From positions 225,274-289,273 of the forward strand of contig NZ_JAAIXY010000016.1 of NCBI RefSeq assembly GCF_010894455.1: a stretch of 64,000 nt of DNA, read 5' to 3'. The position numbers and the translations under genes are program-made. Positions 54,615-62,593 of the stretch are shown piece after piece. Position 1 is the first letter of the stretch; each line of letters begins with the position of its first letter. Under the pieces are notes generated by a model. That model had not been told where the DNA came from, searched no databases, and saw only the letters and a program-made list of their open reading frames with translations. This DNA comes from Myxococcus eversor. Its GTDB lineage: Bacteria > Myxococcota > Myxococcia > Myxococcales > Myxococcaceae.

Positions 54615-55022
54615 ATGGCCGAAATAACGAATATCGCAACAGAGGTTCGGCAGCACTGGCTGGAGTGGCCTCTCAACGTCCAGCCGGTCGCGATGGAGGA
54701 GGTCGTGGACGTCTGGCGGTCGCTTCCGGGCGTACTTCTGGAAGAATACGAGGCGTTCCTCCGCACCGCCGGGCTTCCAACGGATGAGGATTCCCGGGGG
54801 TTTCGTTTCTGGTTGCCCGAGGAACTTCGCTCGACCGCCGACATGCTGCGGGACGCCGGGTACGGCTGCAACGCCACGGAGGCGTCTGTCATCTTCGCCG
54901 ACTACTTTCAGGAGTCGTGGCGGTACACGCTGAGGGTGTCAGGACCCTGGAAGGGCTATGTGTCTCTCGTCCTGGGCACCAAGAGCGGCAATGATCCCCG
55001 ACTCCCGCTGGGGAGCCTGTAG
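54615..55022 (+). pseudogene. SUKH (SMI1/KNR4-like) immunity-type protein, probably damaged
   Basis: The open frame gives 135 residues starting MAEITNIATEVRQHWLEW, with the SUKH pattern LLEEYEAFLRTAGLP and SVIFADYFQESWRYTLRV. After a TAG at 55020-55022 the same frame continues with EFLMAYIKDDDDVLCRRML, which is the family's expected C-terminal helix, to a TGA at 55100. Upstream, AAGGGAGCAGTTG is followed by an ATG (54595) whose frame (MDWIDEVWPK) stops within the present start, hinting at a second indel. SUKH proteins usually give immunity to secreted toxins. The base composition marks the start of the island. Confidence 0.6.
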
Positions 55023-55298
55023 GAGTTCCTGATGGCGTACATCAAGGACGACGATGATGTTCTCTGTCGGCGGATGCTGGAGATAGGCGAGGAGCACTGA
55101 CGTAAAGGCCATGCCCATGTCTCGCAGTGTTCCTTTCTCAGACGTGTCTTCGGCCGGGAGAGCCATGGAGCCGGGGCACGCGCAGAGTGCCGCTCGCCGT
55201 TTGAACCTACGGTCCACACGAGGCGTGGGAGAGCTGCGGAAGCGGGTCAGGCACAGACTCCCAGCGCTCAATTCGTGGCTCTGAAAGCGACTCCGAAC
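55023..55298. other. Short intergenic region, no convincing gene
   Basis: It includes the tail of the damaged SUKH frame (to 55100) and about 200 bases without a recognisable gene or repeat. Confidence 0.5.
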
Positions 55299-57500
55299 TC
55301 AGCGGGTCGGTGCTAAGAGGCCGAGTGTCATTCCCTCCAAGTCGGTAACGAGCCCCTTGGCAGTAGGGGCCCAGCGCCTGAATGCGTCAGGCGTCTGGCC
55401 AGAATCCTCGAAAGCCTCGTTTGCTCGAGCGAGATCACTTAGGCGCCGGGCGAGTTCCGTTGCATCGCGGTCGTCCGCGTTGGCCGCAATCTTAAGGTAG
55501 GAGGCGAGCGTGTACAAACCTTCAATGGCGAGTGGGACGGGCTCGGAGTTGTATTCCTGGGTAGATGCTCCGAGGTCAGCTAATGTCCTCTGCCAGTCGC
55601 CGAGAATTTGGCGCTGCGTATCTCCATGAATGCTCCGATGAGCGAGCGCATTTGCCAGCAGATGAAGTTTCTCGGGCGCCTGATCGAGCCAACGGTCGAT
55701 GACTGGCATGGCCACCTGGGTCGGTGAGCGTGAGATAGTGCGGGTGTCGGCGGCGATCGTCGTGATGTGACCGGGCCGGAAGCCGAGTGCCGTGCAGATC
55801 TCTCGTTGGAGTAGACGCAGCTCAGCTATGTTAATTGGCCACCAGCGAGTGATCTCCTGTGCGCGGTAGAATGCAATCGCATCAACGACAATGCCGCCCG
55901 ATCCGATGGAGCGCCGGCGGAATTCAACGAGACAGAAGGACGCAAACTCCTCCCCGCTCGCATCGCTGTTAAAGTCTCGTAGAGGGTCAACAAGAGTAGC
56001 TATTGCTCGGGTGCTCTCTTTGGACCTCAAAAGTTGAATAATACGCTTAATTTGATTTACCTTCCCGCCGTAGCGGCGAAGCCGGACGCCGTGGATATAC
56101 GGAATGCGATGTTCAAGGGATGATTTTTCCATCTGCCACCACTTCACCAACTCGCCCAACCAGGTCTGTCGCTCATGGCCGGAGAGAGACTCCGGTGCTG
56201 GGTACTCCGTTGGGATTGGTAATGCGGTTCCATCGTCCTGCGGGAGATTGAGATGGACAATAAGAGTCCCTCGTGACGCATCTTCCGCTGCGGCCGCGCA
56301 AGCGCGTGCATAGACCTCATCGAGGCTGGAGCCCTCTACAACGGTCGGCGCACCGGGGGTGACCAAAACCGGGCCGGAGGCTTGCCCTTTCGACACCCAG
56401 AGTCGCCGCTCAATCTCAGGGCTTCGGGGCATTTCTGCTCCAGCACGCGGAAGAGGAATCGGTTCGATCTGGACCCTAGGCGTGTACGGTAAACCGGACA
56501 GCGTGATCAGTCGCACCGCATCTTGCTCGCGCCCTACTTCGTACGTAGCGCCTGAGATGACTAGAGTGCGATGCGCATCCTCGCCATCAGCTGAGTAGAT
56601 GTGTTCAAAGTGCGCGGCATGCTCATGCTTGTGACCATGCATAACAACGCCAAAGCCGTTCCCTCTTAGGAATGCGCGCACCTGCTCAAGGTTGGAGATG
56701 TCAGCAAACGGCTTCAACTCTTCTCTGAGACTGGGCGAGCGGAGATGATGGTGCATAACCGCGATGCGGAGCTGGCGTCCATTGGTCGGCTTCGGCGTAG
56801 CTGCCACGATCGTCCGGAGCGCCTCAAGCTGTCCTTTGGAGACCCGAGCCATGTCGTACCGAGCCAACGCCTCAAGCTGAGACCGCAGGGTCTGCTCTCG
56901 ATTCGCATCACCTTCAGCGAGGAGCCTGGGTATTCGGTCCCATACATCTTTCAGCGGCTCGGGCAGGATCGAGGTCACGTGCGACCAGTTGCTCGTGTTC
57001 ACCGGGTAGATGGCCCAGCGATGATCCGGTGCCAACAGACAATGTGGCCCGACGCGCCCGCCAATCAGCCGGGTATCGACGCCATCGAGCCAGGGGACGA
57101 TGCAGCCCGCCCTCGACCACACGCCTACGAAAGGCGCATAGCGTTCTGGGGTGCTTGGTGCCGTGCCGCGCAGAACATCATGATTGCCCGGTGTCGCAAC
57201 AATGCTCTCCGGCGTTACCCCGAGCGAGCCAAAGTGCTCAAGCAATAGCTTAAGGAGAAGCTCGTGCCCCCCAGGCCGGCCTCGGTCCTGGGCATCACCA
57301 GAGAATATTACACCATCGAGTTGCCGACCTTCGCGTCGCAAACGCTCAGCAAGTCGAGCAAATAGGAGGTCTAGAACCTCTTCGCGGGTGTCCTGGTCGG
57401 CCCCAGGGACTTTGACCTTGTGATCGTCACGCGGAAACTCGGAGCCGGGCCCGGAAATGTGCGCATCGGTCACATGAAGAAGAGTGGTCTTGGTGATCAT
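55299..57500 (-). CDS. Metallophosphoesterase fused to a thymidylate-synthase-like domain
   Basis: The 733-residue protein starts with a calcineurin-like phosphoesterase (about 1-330): LHVTDAHISG, VIFSGDAQDRG, ATPGNHDV, AVMHHHLRS and VMHGHKHEH supply the two-metal ligands. About residues 505-605 resemble the thymidylate synthase core: FASFCLVEFRRR for the Cys strand, AFYRAQEITRWWPINIAELRL for the Arg/Asn dUMP-binding helix, and PGHITTIAADTRTI for the sheet edge. Such a fusion would join phosphate cleavage to nucleotide recognition. It may act as a nuclease/phosphatase effector in defence, by inference. A TATAAA lies right before the ATG. Confidence 0.75.
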   Translation of the reverse strand: MITKTTLLHVTDAHISGPGSEFPRDDHKVKVPGADQDTREEVLDLLFARLAERLRREGRQLDGVIFSGDAQDRGRPGGHELLLKLLLEHFGSLGVTPESIVATPGNHDVLRGTAPSTPERYAPFVGVWSRAGCIVPWLDGVDTRLIGGRVGPHCLLAPDHRWAIYPVNTSNWSHVTSILPEPLKDVWDRIPRLLAEGDANREQTLRSQLEALARYDMARVSKGQLEALRTIVAATPKPTNGRQLRIAVMHHHLRSPSLREELKPFADISNLEQVRAFLRGNGFGVVMHGHKHEHAAHFEHIYSADGEDAHRTLVISGATYEVGREQDAVRLITLSGLPYTPRVQIEPIPLPRAGAEMPRSPEIERRLWVSKGQASGPVLVTPGAPTVVEGSSLDEVYARACAAAAEDASRGTLIVHLNLPQDDGTALPIPTEYPAPESLSGHERQTWLGELVKWWQMEKSSLEHRIPYIHGVRLRRYGGKVNQIKRIIQLLRSKESTRAIATLVDPLRDFNSDASGEEFASFCLVEFRRRSIGSGGIVVDAIAFYRAQEITRWWPINIAELRLLQREICTALGFRPGHITTIAADTRTISRSPTQVAMPVIDRWLDQAPEKLHLLANALAHRSIHGDTQRQILGDWQRTLADLGASTQEYNSEPVPLAIEGLYTLASYLKIAANADDRDATELARRLSDLARANEAFEDSGQTPDAFRRWAPTAKGLVTDLEGMTLGLLAPTR

Positions 57501-57506
57501 CGGCCT

Positions 57507-57535
57507 TTTATAGCGGAGCACACTCGGGTGCTGAA
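57507..57535 (-). promoter_or_regulatory. Candidate promoter of the phosphoesterase gene, possibly leaderless
   Basis: On the minus strand, TATAAA lies 6 bases before the ATG at 57500, with a weak -35 (TTCAGC) 17 bases further up. A transcript from this -10 would begin at or next to the ATG and lack a ribosome site. Confidence 0.35.
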
Positions 57536-57748
57536 CAGCGGGGCCCCAACGACCCATCAGCAGAGTGGGTGAATCAGGTGTAGTGTACAGAAGTTCACCG
57601 ACTACTCCCCTATGAGGTTGCTGGTGCCTACAACCACCCGCCCTCATGTTTCTGCTCTGCACCTGAAGAGGCACCCAATCAGCCAAGGTGTACCTGCGAT
57701 CCGCAGCTCACGCCACGCCCACTGCGATGGCCCAGCGCCAGGACCAAC

Positions 57749-57778
57749 TTCGGAGGCCGCAAGTCCGTCTGTTACAAT
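57749..57778 (+). promoter_or_regulatory. Candidate promoter of the pyrophosphorylase-like gene
   Basis: TACAAT at 57773-57778 has a weak -35-like TTCGGA 18 bases upstream. About 98 bases separate it from the proposed TTG start at 57876. The rest of the 375-base divergent gap (57501-57875) holds no recognisable gene. Confidence 0.35.
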
Positions 57779-57875
57779 GATGGCCGGTACCCAGCCATTG
57801 TTCTTCGTGCCCCCGGTCAGAATCCAGTTCCGGCTCGGCTTCGGATGCGCCAAACTCAGGGAACAGGGAGGAAAC

Positions 57876-58937
57876 TTGGGACGAATAATCCGAGCAACGT
57901 CGGGCAAGACTTTGACTACTACGCCCGTATTCGACTCCTACTGGCGCTTTGCCGCCGCCCGGCAGGATCTCTTCATGCGCAGGATTCGGGGCGAGCCGCC
58001 ACCGTGGACTACCGACCCGATTATTGCTGCCCATCGCTTCACGAATGCGTACCGCGCGGCCGACCGAGTAAGCCAGTATCTCATTCGGAATGTGATCTAC
58101 GAGGGGGACACGAGCGCCGAAGAAGTCTTTTTTCGAACCATACTCTTCAAACTCTTTAACCGGATCGATACTTGGAAGCTTCTGGTTGAGCAACTCGGAG
58201 AGACTCCATCGTGGAGAGACTTCGAGTTCGAGCGGTATGCGCGTGTTCTTGATTCAGCTTACGCGCGGGGCAGCCGGCTCTATTCGGCGGCCTACATCAT
58301 GCCCTCGCCACCTTTCGGCAATGCGCGGAAGCACCGGAACCATCTTCATCTACTTGACCGCATGATGCGCGACGGCGCACCTTTGCGTGTTGGACGAGCC
58401 TCGTCTCTCCAAGGAGTTTATGAAATTCTTCGTGGATATCCCTCGCTGGGCGACTTCCTCGCATTTCAGTTCGCCATCGATCTCAACTACAGTGAAATCG
58501 TGGATTTCTCGGAAATGAGCTTTGTTGTCGCTGGGCCTGGCGCACGCGATGGAGTCGCGAAGTGCTTTAGCGACACTTCGGGGATGACGGAGGCTGAGGT
58601 GATTACTCATATAGCTGCGACTGCCGCCGAGGAGTTCTCACGACTCGGTCTTCAGTTCCAGAAGCTCGGAGGCAAGCGTCCACTTCAGCTTATTGATTGC
58701 CAGAACCTGTTCTGCGAGGTGAGCAAGTACGCCCGTGTCGCGCATCCAGAGTTCTATGGCGCATCTGGTCGCACACGGATCAAGCAGAAGTTCTCGGCGA
58801 ACTACGCCGCACTGCCACAGTTCTACCCACCCAAATGGGGAATAGTAGTGGCAGAGGAGACTAAGAACCCTTCTTCCCCTGAGCAACTGTCAGACGTCTC
58901 GCAGCTCTCGCTTTCGTTCGTCCATCCGGCGGGCTGA
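57876..58937 (+). CDS. aGPT-pyrophosphorylase/5-hmdU-kinase-helical-like protein
   Basis: The 353-residue product matches, from recalled motifs, the group called alpha-glutamyl/putrescinyl thymine pyrophosphorylase clade 3 or 5-hmdU DNA kinase helical domain. Key segments are FDSYWRFAAARQDLFMRRI, EPPPWTTDPIIAAHRFTNAY, ADRVSQYLIRNVIYEGD, EVFFRTILFKLFNRIDTW, and DLNYSEIVDFSEMSFVVAGPGA with GVAKCFSD. This family works on hypermodified thymine bases. I propose the TTG at 57876 because GGGAGGAAAC precedes it; the open frame extends upstream to 57612 without conserved sequence. It converges on, and overlaps by 77 bases, the MazG-like gene. Confidence 0.65.
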   Translation: MGRIIRATSGKTLTTTPVFDSYWRFAAARQDLFMRRIRGEPPPWTTDPIIAAHRFTNAYRAADRVSQYLIRNVIYEGDTSAEEVFFRTILFKLFNRIDTWKLLVEQLGETPSWRDFEFERYARVLDSAYARGSRLYSAAYIMPSPPFGNARKHRNHLHLLDRMMRDGAPLRVGRASSLQGVYEILRGYPSLGDFLAFQFAIDLNYSEIVDFSEMSFVVAGPGARDGVAKCFSDTSGMTEAEVITHIAATAAEEFSRLGLQFQKLGGKRPLQLIDCQNLFCEVSKYARVAHPEFYGASGRTRIKQKFSANYAALPQFYPPKWGIVVAEETKNPSSPEQLSDVSQLSLSFVHPAG

Positions 58938-59820
58938 ACATGAAGGAGCGACGCGCGAAGTCTCCTGTCACGATGCCTCCATCGTGGGCTTCGACCTGCC
59001 GCCACACAGCCAATCCCTTAAGGATTGCTTCTTCCCATTCCGCTTCGGTTCGAGCGTGAACCTCGAAGCCACGGGTGAGGGCGCGTACGCCGCGCAAAGT
59101 CTCTGAGTCAATCCGGGCTATTTCCTTCGTCGCCGCGAGGTTGTGCTCGATGTAGTCGAACACCATAGCGACGATTGCTTCATCGATAACGTTAGCCCGC
59201 CCACCATCTTCGACTTCGTCTGTCTTCCGTCGGCTCCTACGCTTCCTGTTCAGGAGCTTCCGAGCAACAGGTGACCACCCAAGCAATGCGACGAAGGCAA
59301 AATGCATCACATCGTGAAAACGGTAGCCATCGACTTTATGTGCATTATCGGTAAGAAGGTCACCGATCTGCCTCCCGCGATAGTCCAACAGCGCGACACC
59401 GGGGCGTCCATCTTTAAAAGGTATATAAGTAAAGCGGTACGTGAACCTCCGTGGCAATCGCTCCTTTTGAGGGAACGACGCATCGAGCGGTGCCCGCCTC
59501 TTCGGCCGCGACCATCGCTCGTGAACTTTCTTGAGATTGGCTGCTGCAATCTTCTCAAGGGACAGGTCGAACCTTGTTGCGACGGCTGAAACATACCAAA
59601 GAGTATCACCCAATTCTTCAGCTAGCCGATCGCGGAACCGCAAATGTCCAGGCCCATCTCTAAGCAGTTTTTTGTACTCGGCGAGGAGCGTTCCGACTTC
59701 TCCTACTAGGCCGAGGAGGGGAACTACTTCCGCCTTCGTCAGCTTACTTTTGGTCTTGGTGGCTCGCCTCTGAAATTGGTCTGTCTTACTTGCCGCAGTT
59801 TGATACTCACGCAGCCTCAT
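58861..59820 (-). CDS. MazG-like NTP pyrophosphohydrolase with C-terminal HD-like domain
   Basis: A 319-residue two-domain protein. The N-terminal MazG-like helices carry the metal-binding set LLGLVGEVGTLLAEYKKLL and RLAEELGDTLWYVSAVATR (the E-E and E-x-x-D motifs), predicting hydrolysis of nucleoside triphosphates to monophosphate and pyrophosphate. The C-terminal part has GYRFHDVMHFAFVALLGWSP and EDGGRANVIDEAIVAMVFD, recalled as the MazG C-terminal domain. It starts at ATG 59820 (GAGGGAG upstream), inside the end of the preceding gene, and is last in the six-gene operon. Confidence 0.82.
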   Translation of the reverse strand: MRLREYQTAASKTDQFQRRATKTKSKLTKAEVVPLLGLVGEVGTLLAEYKKLLRDGPGHLRFRDRLAEELGDTLWYVSAVATRFDLSLEKIAAANLKKVHERWSRPKRRAPLDASFPQKERLPRRFTYRFTYIPFKDGRPGVALLDYRGRQIGDLLTDNAHKVDGYRFHDVMHFAFVALLGWSPVARKLLNRKRRSRRKTDEVEDGGRANVIDEAIVAMVFDYIEHNLAATKEIARIDSETLRGVRALTRGFEVHARTEAEWEEAILKGLAVWRQVEAHDGGIVTGDFARRSFMFSPPDGRTKARAARRLTVAQGKKGS

Positions 59821-60616
59821 GAGCCACTCCCTCAAATGCTAGGCGCGCAGATTTTACGAGTTGCAGCGCCTCGCTGACCTTCCAGTCTCCACCGTCAGCT
59901 TCGAGCCGCGCGTAGCTTGAAACACTGACCAATGGGCCAGGGGCGAGGCCAGTCTGGTCGCAGATAAATGCCTGGAGGTCAGCAAGCCCGAGGAAGTTTC
60001 CGAGCGCTCTGGCGACGTATGAGTGTGAACGGTATAGGGCCGTCAGATAGAGACTGTCCGTTGCACCAATCTTGAGGCTGACGTGAGAGAGACATGGACC
60101 ACCGCGTGGCCGGCGACAGTCAGTGACGGGATCATACAGCGGAAGATCAATCGCAGAGTCTGTCAGCGACAGTTCGTAGCAGGCGCGCATACGTGGGCCT
60201 TTCTCCTTGAGTTGAGTCTTCATCTTCTCAATCAGAATCTCAAGTGGGTTAATAGGCGTCTTAGAGCCGGCGGGCCAGCGAACTAGGCGGTGTGCGTAAC
60301 GCCCCCAGTCACTAGGCCCTAGCCTGATTTCTGGGTACACTTCTTCAGGGTAAATCTCGTAGACGCCACGAGTACCGTGGTTGATGTATTCCGCAGCAGG
60401 AAAGATAGTGCCGGCGACAGAAGAAACTGGATAGGAATCGTGGTTTCGCAGGAATCGGTCCACTGCTGCGCGAATTCGATGATCGGCTGGCTCGTGGAGC
60501 GTCGGTTTCGAAATTTCAATAATAAGATTGTACTCTGCGTGCTCACTCGTATCAGCAAGGTACTCTGCAGCCTCAAGCCATGCCTGCTCGCATGTCGTCT
60601 GGGTGACTGTCTTCAT
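59807..60616 (-). CDS. Thymidylate-synthase-like protein
   Basis: A 269-residue protein. Its C-terminal half lines up with thymidylate synthase: GGPCLSHVSLKI holds the Cys position, TALYRSHSYVARALGNFLG the dUMP-phosphate Arg and the Asn region, and GLAPGPLVSVSSYARLE the closing strand. The N-terminal half is not TS-like to my eye, so this is a divergent member that may use another substrate or only bind a nucleotide. Its ATG overlaps the peptidase stop (ATGA) and its end overlaps the MazG-like start by 14 bases. Confidence 0.72.
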   Translation of the reverse strand: MKTVTQTTCEQAWLEAAEYLADTSEHAEYNLIIEISKPTLHEPADHRIRAAVDRFLRNHDSYPVSSVAGTIFPAAEYINHGTRGVYEIYPEEVYPEIRLGPSDWGRYAHRLVRWPAGSKTPINPLEILIEKMKTQLKEKGPRMRACYELSLTDSAIDLPLYDPVTDCRRPRGGPCLSHVSLKIGATDSLYLTALYRSHSYVARALGNFLGLADLQAFICDQTGLAPGPLVSVSSYARLEADGGDWKVSEALQLVKSARLAFEGVAHEAA

Positions 60617-61233
60617 GTGACTGCTCCTTCGAACGTGATGACTGCTATGCAGCGTGCGGCCACGTAGCCAGAGGAGAGCCAAGCGTACCCACCGACTCCC
60701 CAGTCTACTCCCCAGCTATTGCGAACAAGAACTCGGGCAACATCCGTAGCGACCGCTACTCCTAGCACTGCATGCGCCGCCCGAGCTGGCCCTGAAGGGG
60801 TTTCGACAGAGCCGCTAACTGGGCTCCAAAACGCATCATCAATATTCAGAAGCAGGACTACCGGGGCCCCAGCACCAAGCTGCGTTGATATCGTTGCCCA
60901 ACTTCCGGTGGGCCCAATAGAAGTCTTGCGGCGCCATACCTCTCTGGCTAGTGGTGGTCGCCAAGTCTGTGGCAGTGCCATGGGCGAATATGGACAGTCG
61001 GTCTCCGCTGGCTGCCCACTATTTTCGAGAGCATGCATCGCAGATGAAACTGGCACGGCCTCATTGACGCCAACTCCGGCAACGGTTGTTGCGGTGAAGT
61101 GCAAAAAGTCTGCAGCGAGAGCAGGTGCTGTTCCTCGGGCAATGTGATGTCCATCGCTCAGAGCCATGCTTAAGCAGGTTTCGCGTTCCCCTTGATCTCT
61201 TACGGGGGGGAGCATCTCTCGAAGGTTCAGCAT
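60613..61233 (-). CDS. Papain-like (C1) cysteine peptidase
   Basis: A 206-residue protein with the C1 peptidase layout: PPVRDQGERETCLSMALSDG (Gln and catalytic Cys in the QG...C helix), AAHAVLGVAV (catalytic His) and VLVRNSWGVDWGVGGYAWL (catalytic Asn). It has no signal peptide or pro-region and is smaller than secreted papains, so it should act inside the cell and needs a leash. It begins two bases after the upstream IrrE-chagasin gene. Confidence 0.85.
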   Translation of the reverse strand: MLNLREMLPPVRDQGERETCLSMALSDGHHIARGTAPALAADFLHFTATTVAGVGVNEAVPVSSAMHALENSGQPAETDCPYSPMALPQTWRPPLAREVWRRKTSIGPTGSWATISTQLGAGAPVVLLLNIDDAFWSPVSGSVETPSGPARAAHAVLGVAVATDVARVLVRNSWGVDWGVGGYAWLSSGYVAARCIAVITFEGAVT

Positions 61234-61235
61234 CG

Positions 61236-62252
61236 TCAGTGCACCGTGGTTGAGGCAGCCGCGATCGGGGGGGGGCTATCATTTCGGCGTGTCCCGGTCG
61301 TGGTGATGGAGACACGAAACGTGCTGGTGTTGCCACCAGAGGTTGCCGAGCGAGAGAAGGAGCGACGCAATGGCAGGCGCAGCTCATATGTGCCGGGCGG
61401 AGGTGCTCGGAATACGACTCGCCGAAGCGATGGTCCCCCAATGACGCTTTCATCAAATGTGCTCCTGTCATCGAGGAGGCCGAAGCCCGCGTCGATGGCT
61501 TCTCGCACCTCCCAGCGGAATCCTGTCGATGCGCGCTCGTCCAGCGCGACCATGAACACATCGTTAGGGCCAGCTTCGATGCGCGCGCCATCGTCCCCTG
61601 AACGGAGCTGCCATACGTCAGCCCACGAATCATCGAGTGGCACTCCTTGGAGAGCGGTCTTCTTCACCTCCTTGAGCTTTGTCGCAGCCAGCGCTTTGGC
61701 TACATCGCGCTTAATGAACTCGTGTGAGGCGAGGCCCCAGCATGTTGCCTCATAGCTAGTCGCAAGCCGCAGTGAGAGCTGATAGACGACATCCGGGCTT
61801 TGTAGCGGTGCTTCCGCCCACCACTGCCTCCGCCGCGCAGCAGCCTTAACGAGCCACTTCGGCATCAGGAACTCCGCTGCGAACGCATCTGCCTCAACCT
61901 CACGCGGGTCGCGGCCACTCGTGTGGCCTGGCATTCGGACTTCGTGATCTAGGCTCCCCTCATGTTCTAGAACGAAATGCCCTAGCTCGTGCGCGGCCGT
62001 GAAGCGCTGCATGTGCAAATCGCGCTGGGTTGTCACGAGAATGCCGACTTCCGTGCTGCTCACGCGCACGCATGCGCCGAGCAACCTATCAAGTGCCTGA
62101 AAGGCAACTGGGATCCCAAGGTCCCTGATAACTCCGAAGACGTCGATCCCGCTGAGACCGTCCGCATGCTTTTCGCGAAAGTTGAAGGAGTCATGAGCTT
62201 CCGCCGCACCACCGATGCCGCGGAGAATTGCGTCTCTAGTCTCCCTGTTCAT
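61236..62252 (-). CDS. IrrE/ImmA-type metallopeptidase fused to a chagasin-like inhibitor
   Basis: The 338-residue protein has an ImmA/IrrE peptidase domain (about 25-200): RFTAAHELGHFVLEHEG is the HExxH site and EVEADAFAAEFLMP gives the downstream ligand. About residues 225-320 look like a chagasin (I42) domain: GPNDVFMVALDERASTGFRW has the NPTTGY-like loop, and GGPSLRRVVFRAPPPGTYEL with LPLRRSFS the GG and RPW-like loops. I42 proteins inhibit papain-like peptidases, and one is encoded by the next gene. It overlaps the XRE gene in an ATGA. Confidence 0.78.
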   Translation of the reverse strand: MNRETRDAILRGIGGAAEAHDSFNFREKHADGLSGIDVFGVIRDLGIPVAFQALDRLLGACVRVSSTEVGILVTTQRDLHMQRFTAAHELGHFVLEHEGSLDHEVRMPGHTSGRDPREVEADAFAAEFLMPKWLVKAAARRRQWWAEAPLQSPDVVYQLSLRLATSYEATCWGLASHEFIKRDVAKALAATKLKEVKKTALQGVPLDDSWADVWQLRSGDDGARIEAGPNDVFMVALDERASTGFRWEVREAIDAGFGLLDDRSTFDESVIGGPSLRRVVFRAPPPGTYELRLPLRRSFSRSATSGGNTSTFRVSITTTGTRRNDSPPPIAAASTTVH

Positions 62253-62593
62253 TGCGGCTTCCCGTCGCTGTCAGCTTTTTGTCGGAGAAACTCCGCAAAT
62301 CGTAATACCTCTGCGCGATCTTTCTCTGACAGGACGGCTGCGGTCCGATGCAGTGCATCAAGGCGCTTCGAGCCGACCGGCTCCTCGTCGGCGAAAAAGC
62401 CTAAAGAGCGTTCGTAAAGTCTCGCTAGGCGAGCCAGCTCAAGTGCCTCAACACGTCGGTGGCCATTTTCGATCTGCGATATCGCCGGCCTCGGGAGAGA
62501 CAGCTTCTGAGCTACGTCTTCCTGCGAAAGACCAGCCGCTTCACGCGCCTCACGTAGACGGGTCGCCAGTCGCTTGCGTCCATCGTCCGTCAT
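62249..62593 (-). CDS. XRE-family repressor
   Basis: A 114-residue protein with an N-terminal lambda-repressor-like HTH (LREAREAAGLSQEDVAQKLS, PRPAISQIENGHRRVEA) and a helical C-terminal part (ALHRTAAVLSEKDRAEVLR, FAEFLRQKA). XRE/IrrE pairs are a known arrangement in which the metallopeptidase cleaves the repressor. It probably binds the two dyads over the operon promoter. ATGA overlaps connect it to both neighbours. Confidence 0.92.
   Translation of the reverse strand: MTDDGRKRLATRLREAREAAGLSQEDVAQKLSLPRPAISQIENGHRRVEALELARLARLYERSLGFFADEEPVGSKRLDALHRTAAVLSEKDRAEVLRFAEFLRQKADSDGKPQ

Noticed and set aside
54595..54627. Ten-codon leader peptide controlling the SUKH gene
   Set aside because: It reads more simply as the original N terminus separated by an indel; no attenuator hairpins are seen.
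52572..55022. Amber-codon recoding (two TAG-interrupted frames in the accessory region)
   Set aside because: Both frames carry other damage, no suppressor tRNA or pyrrolysine gene is visible, and two cases are too few.
55123..55284. Short plus-strand frame between the SUKH and phosphoesterase genes
   Set aside because: No ribosome site, no conserved pattern and basic low-quality composition.
60613..61233. Reading the papain-like gene as a secreted exoprotease
   Set aside because: There is no signal peptide or pro-domain, and it is coupled to cytoplasmic partners.
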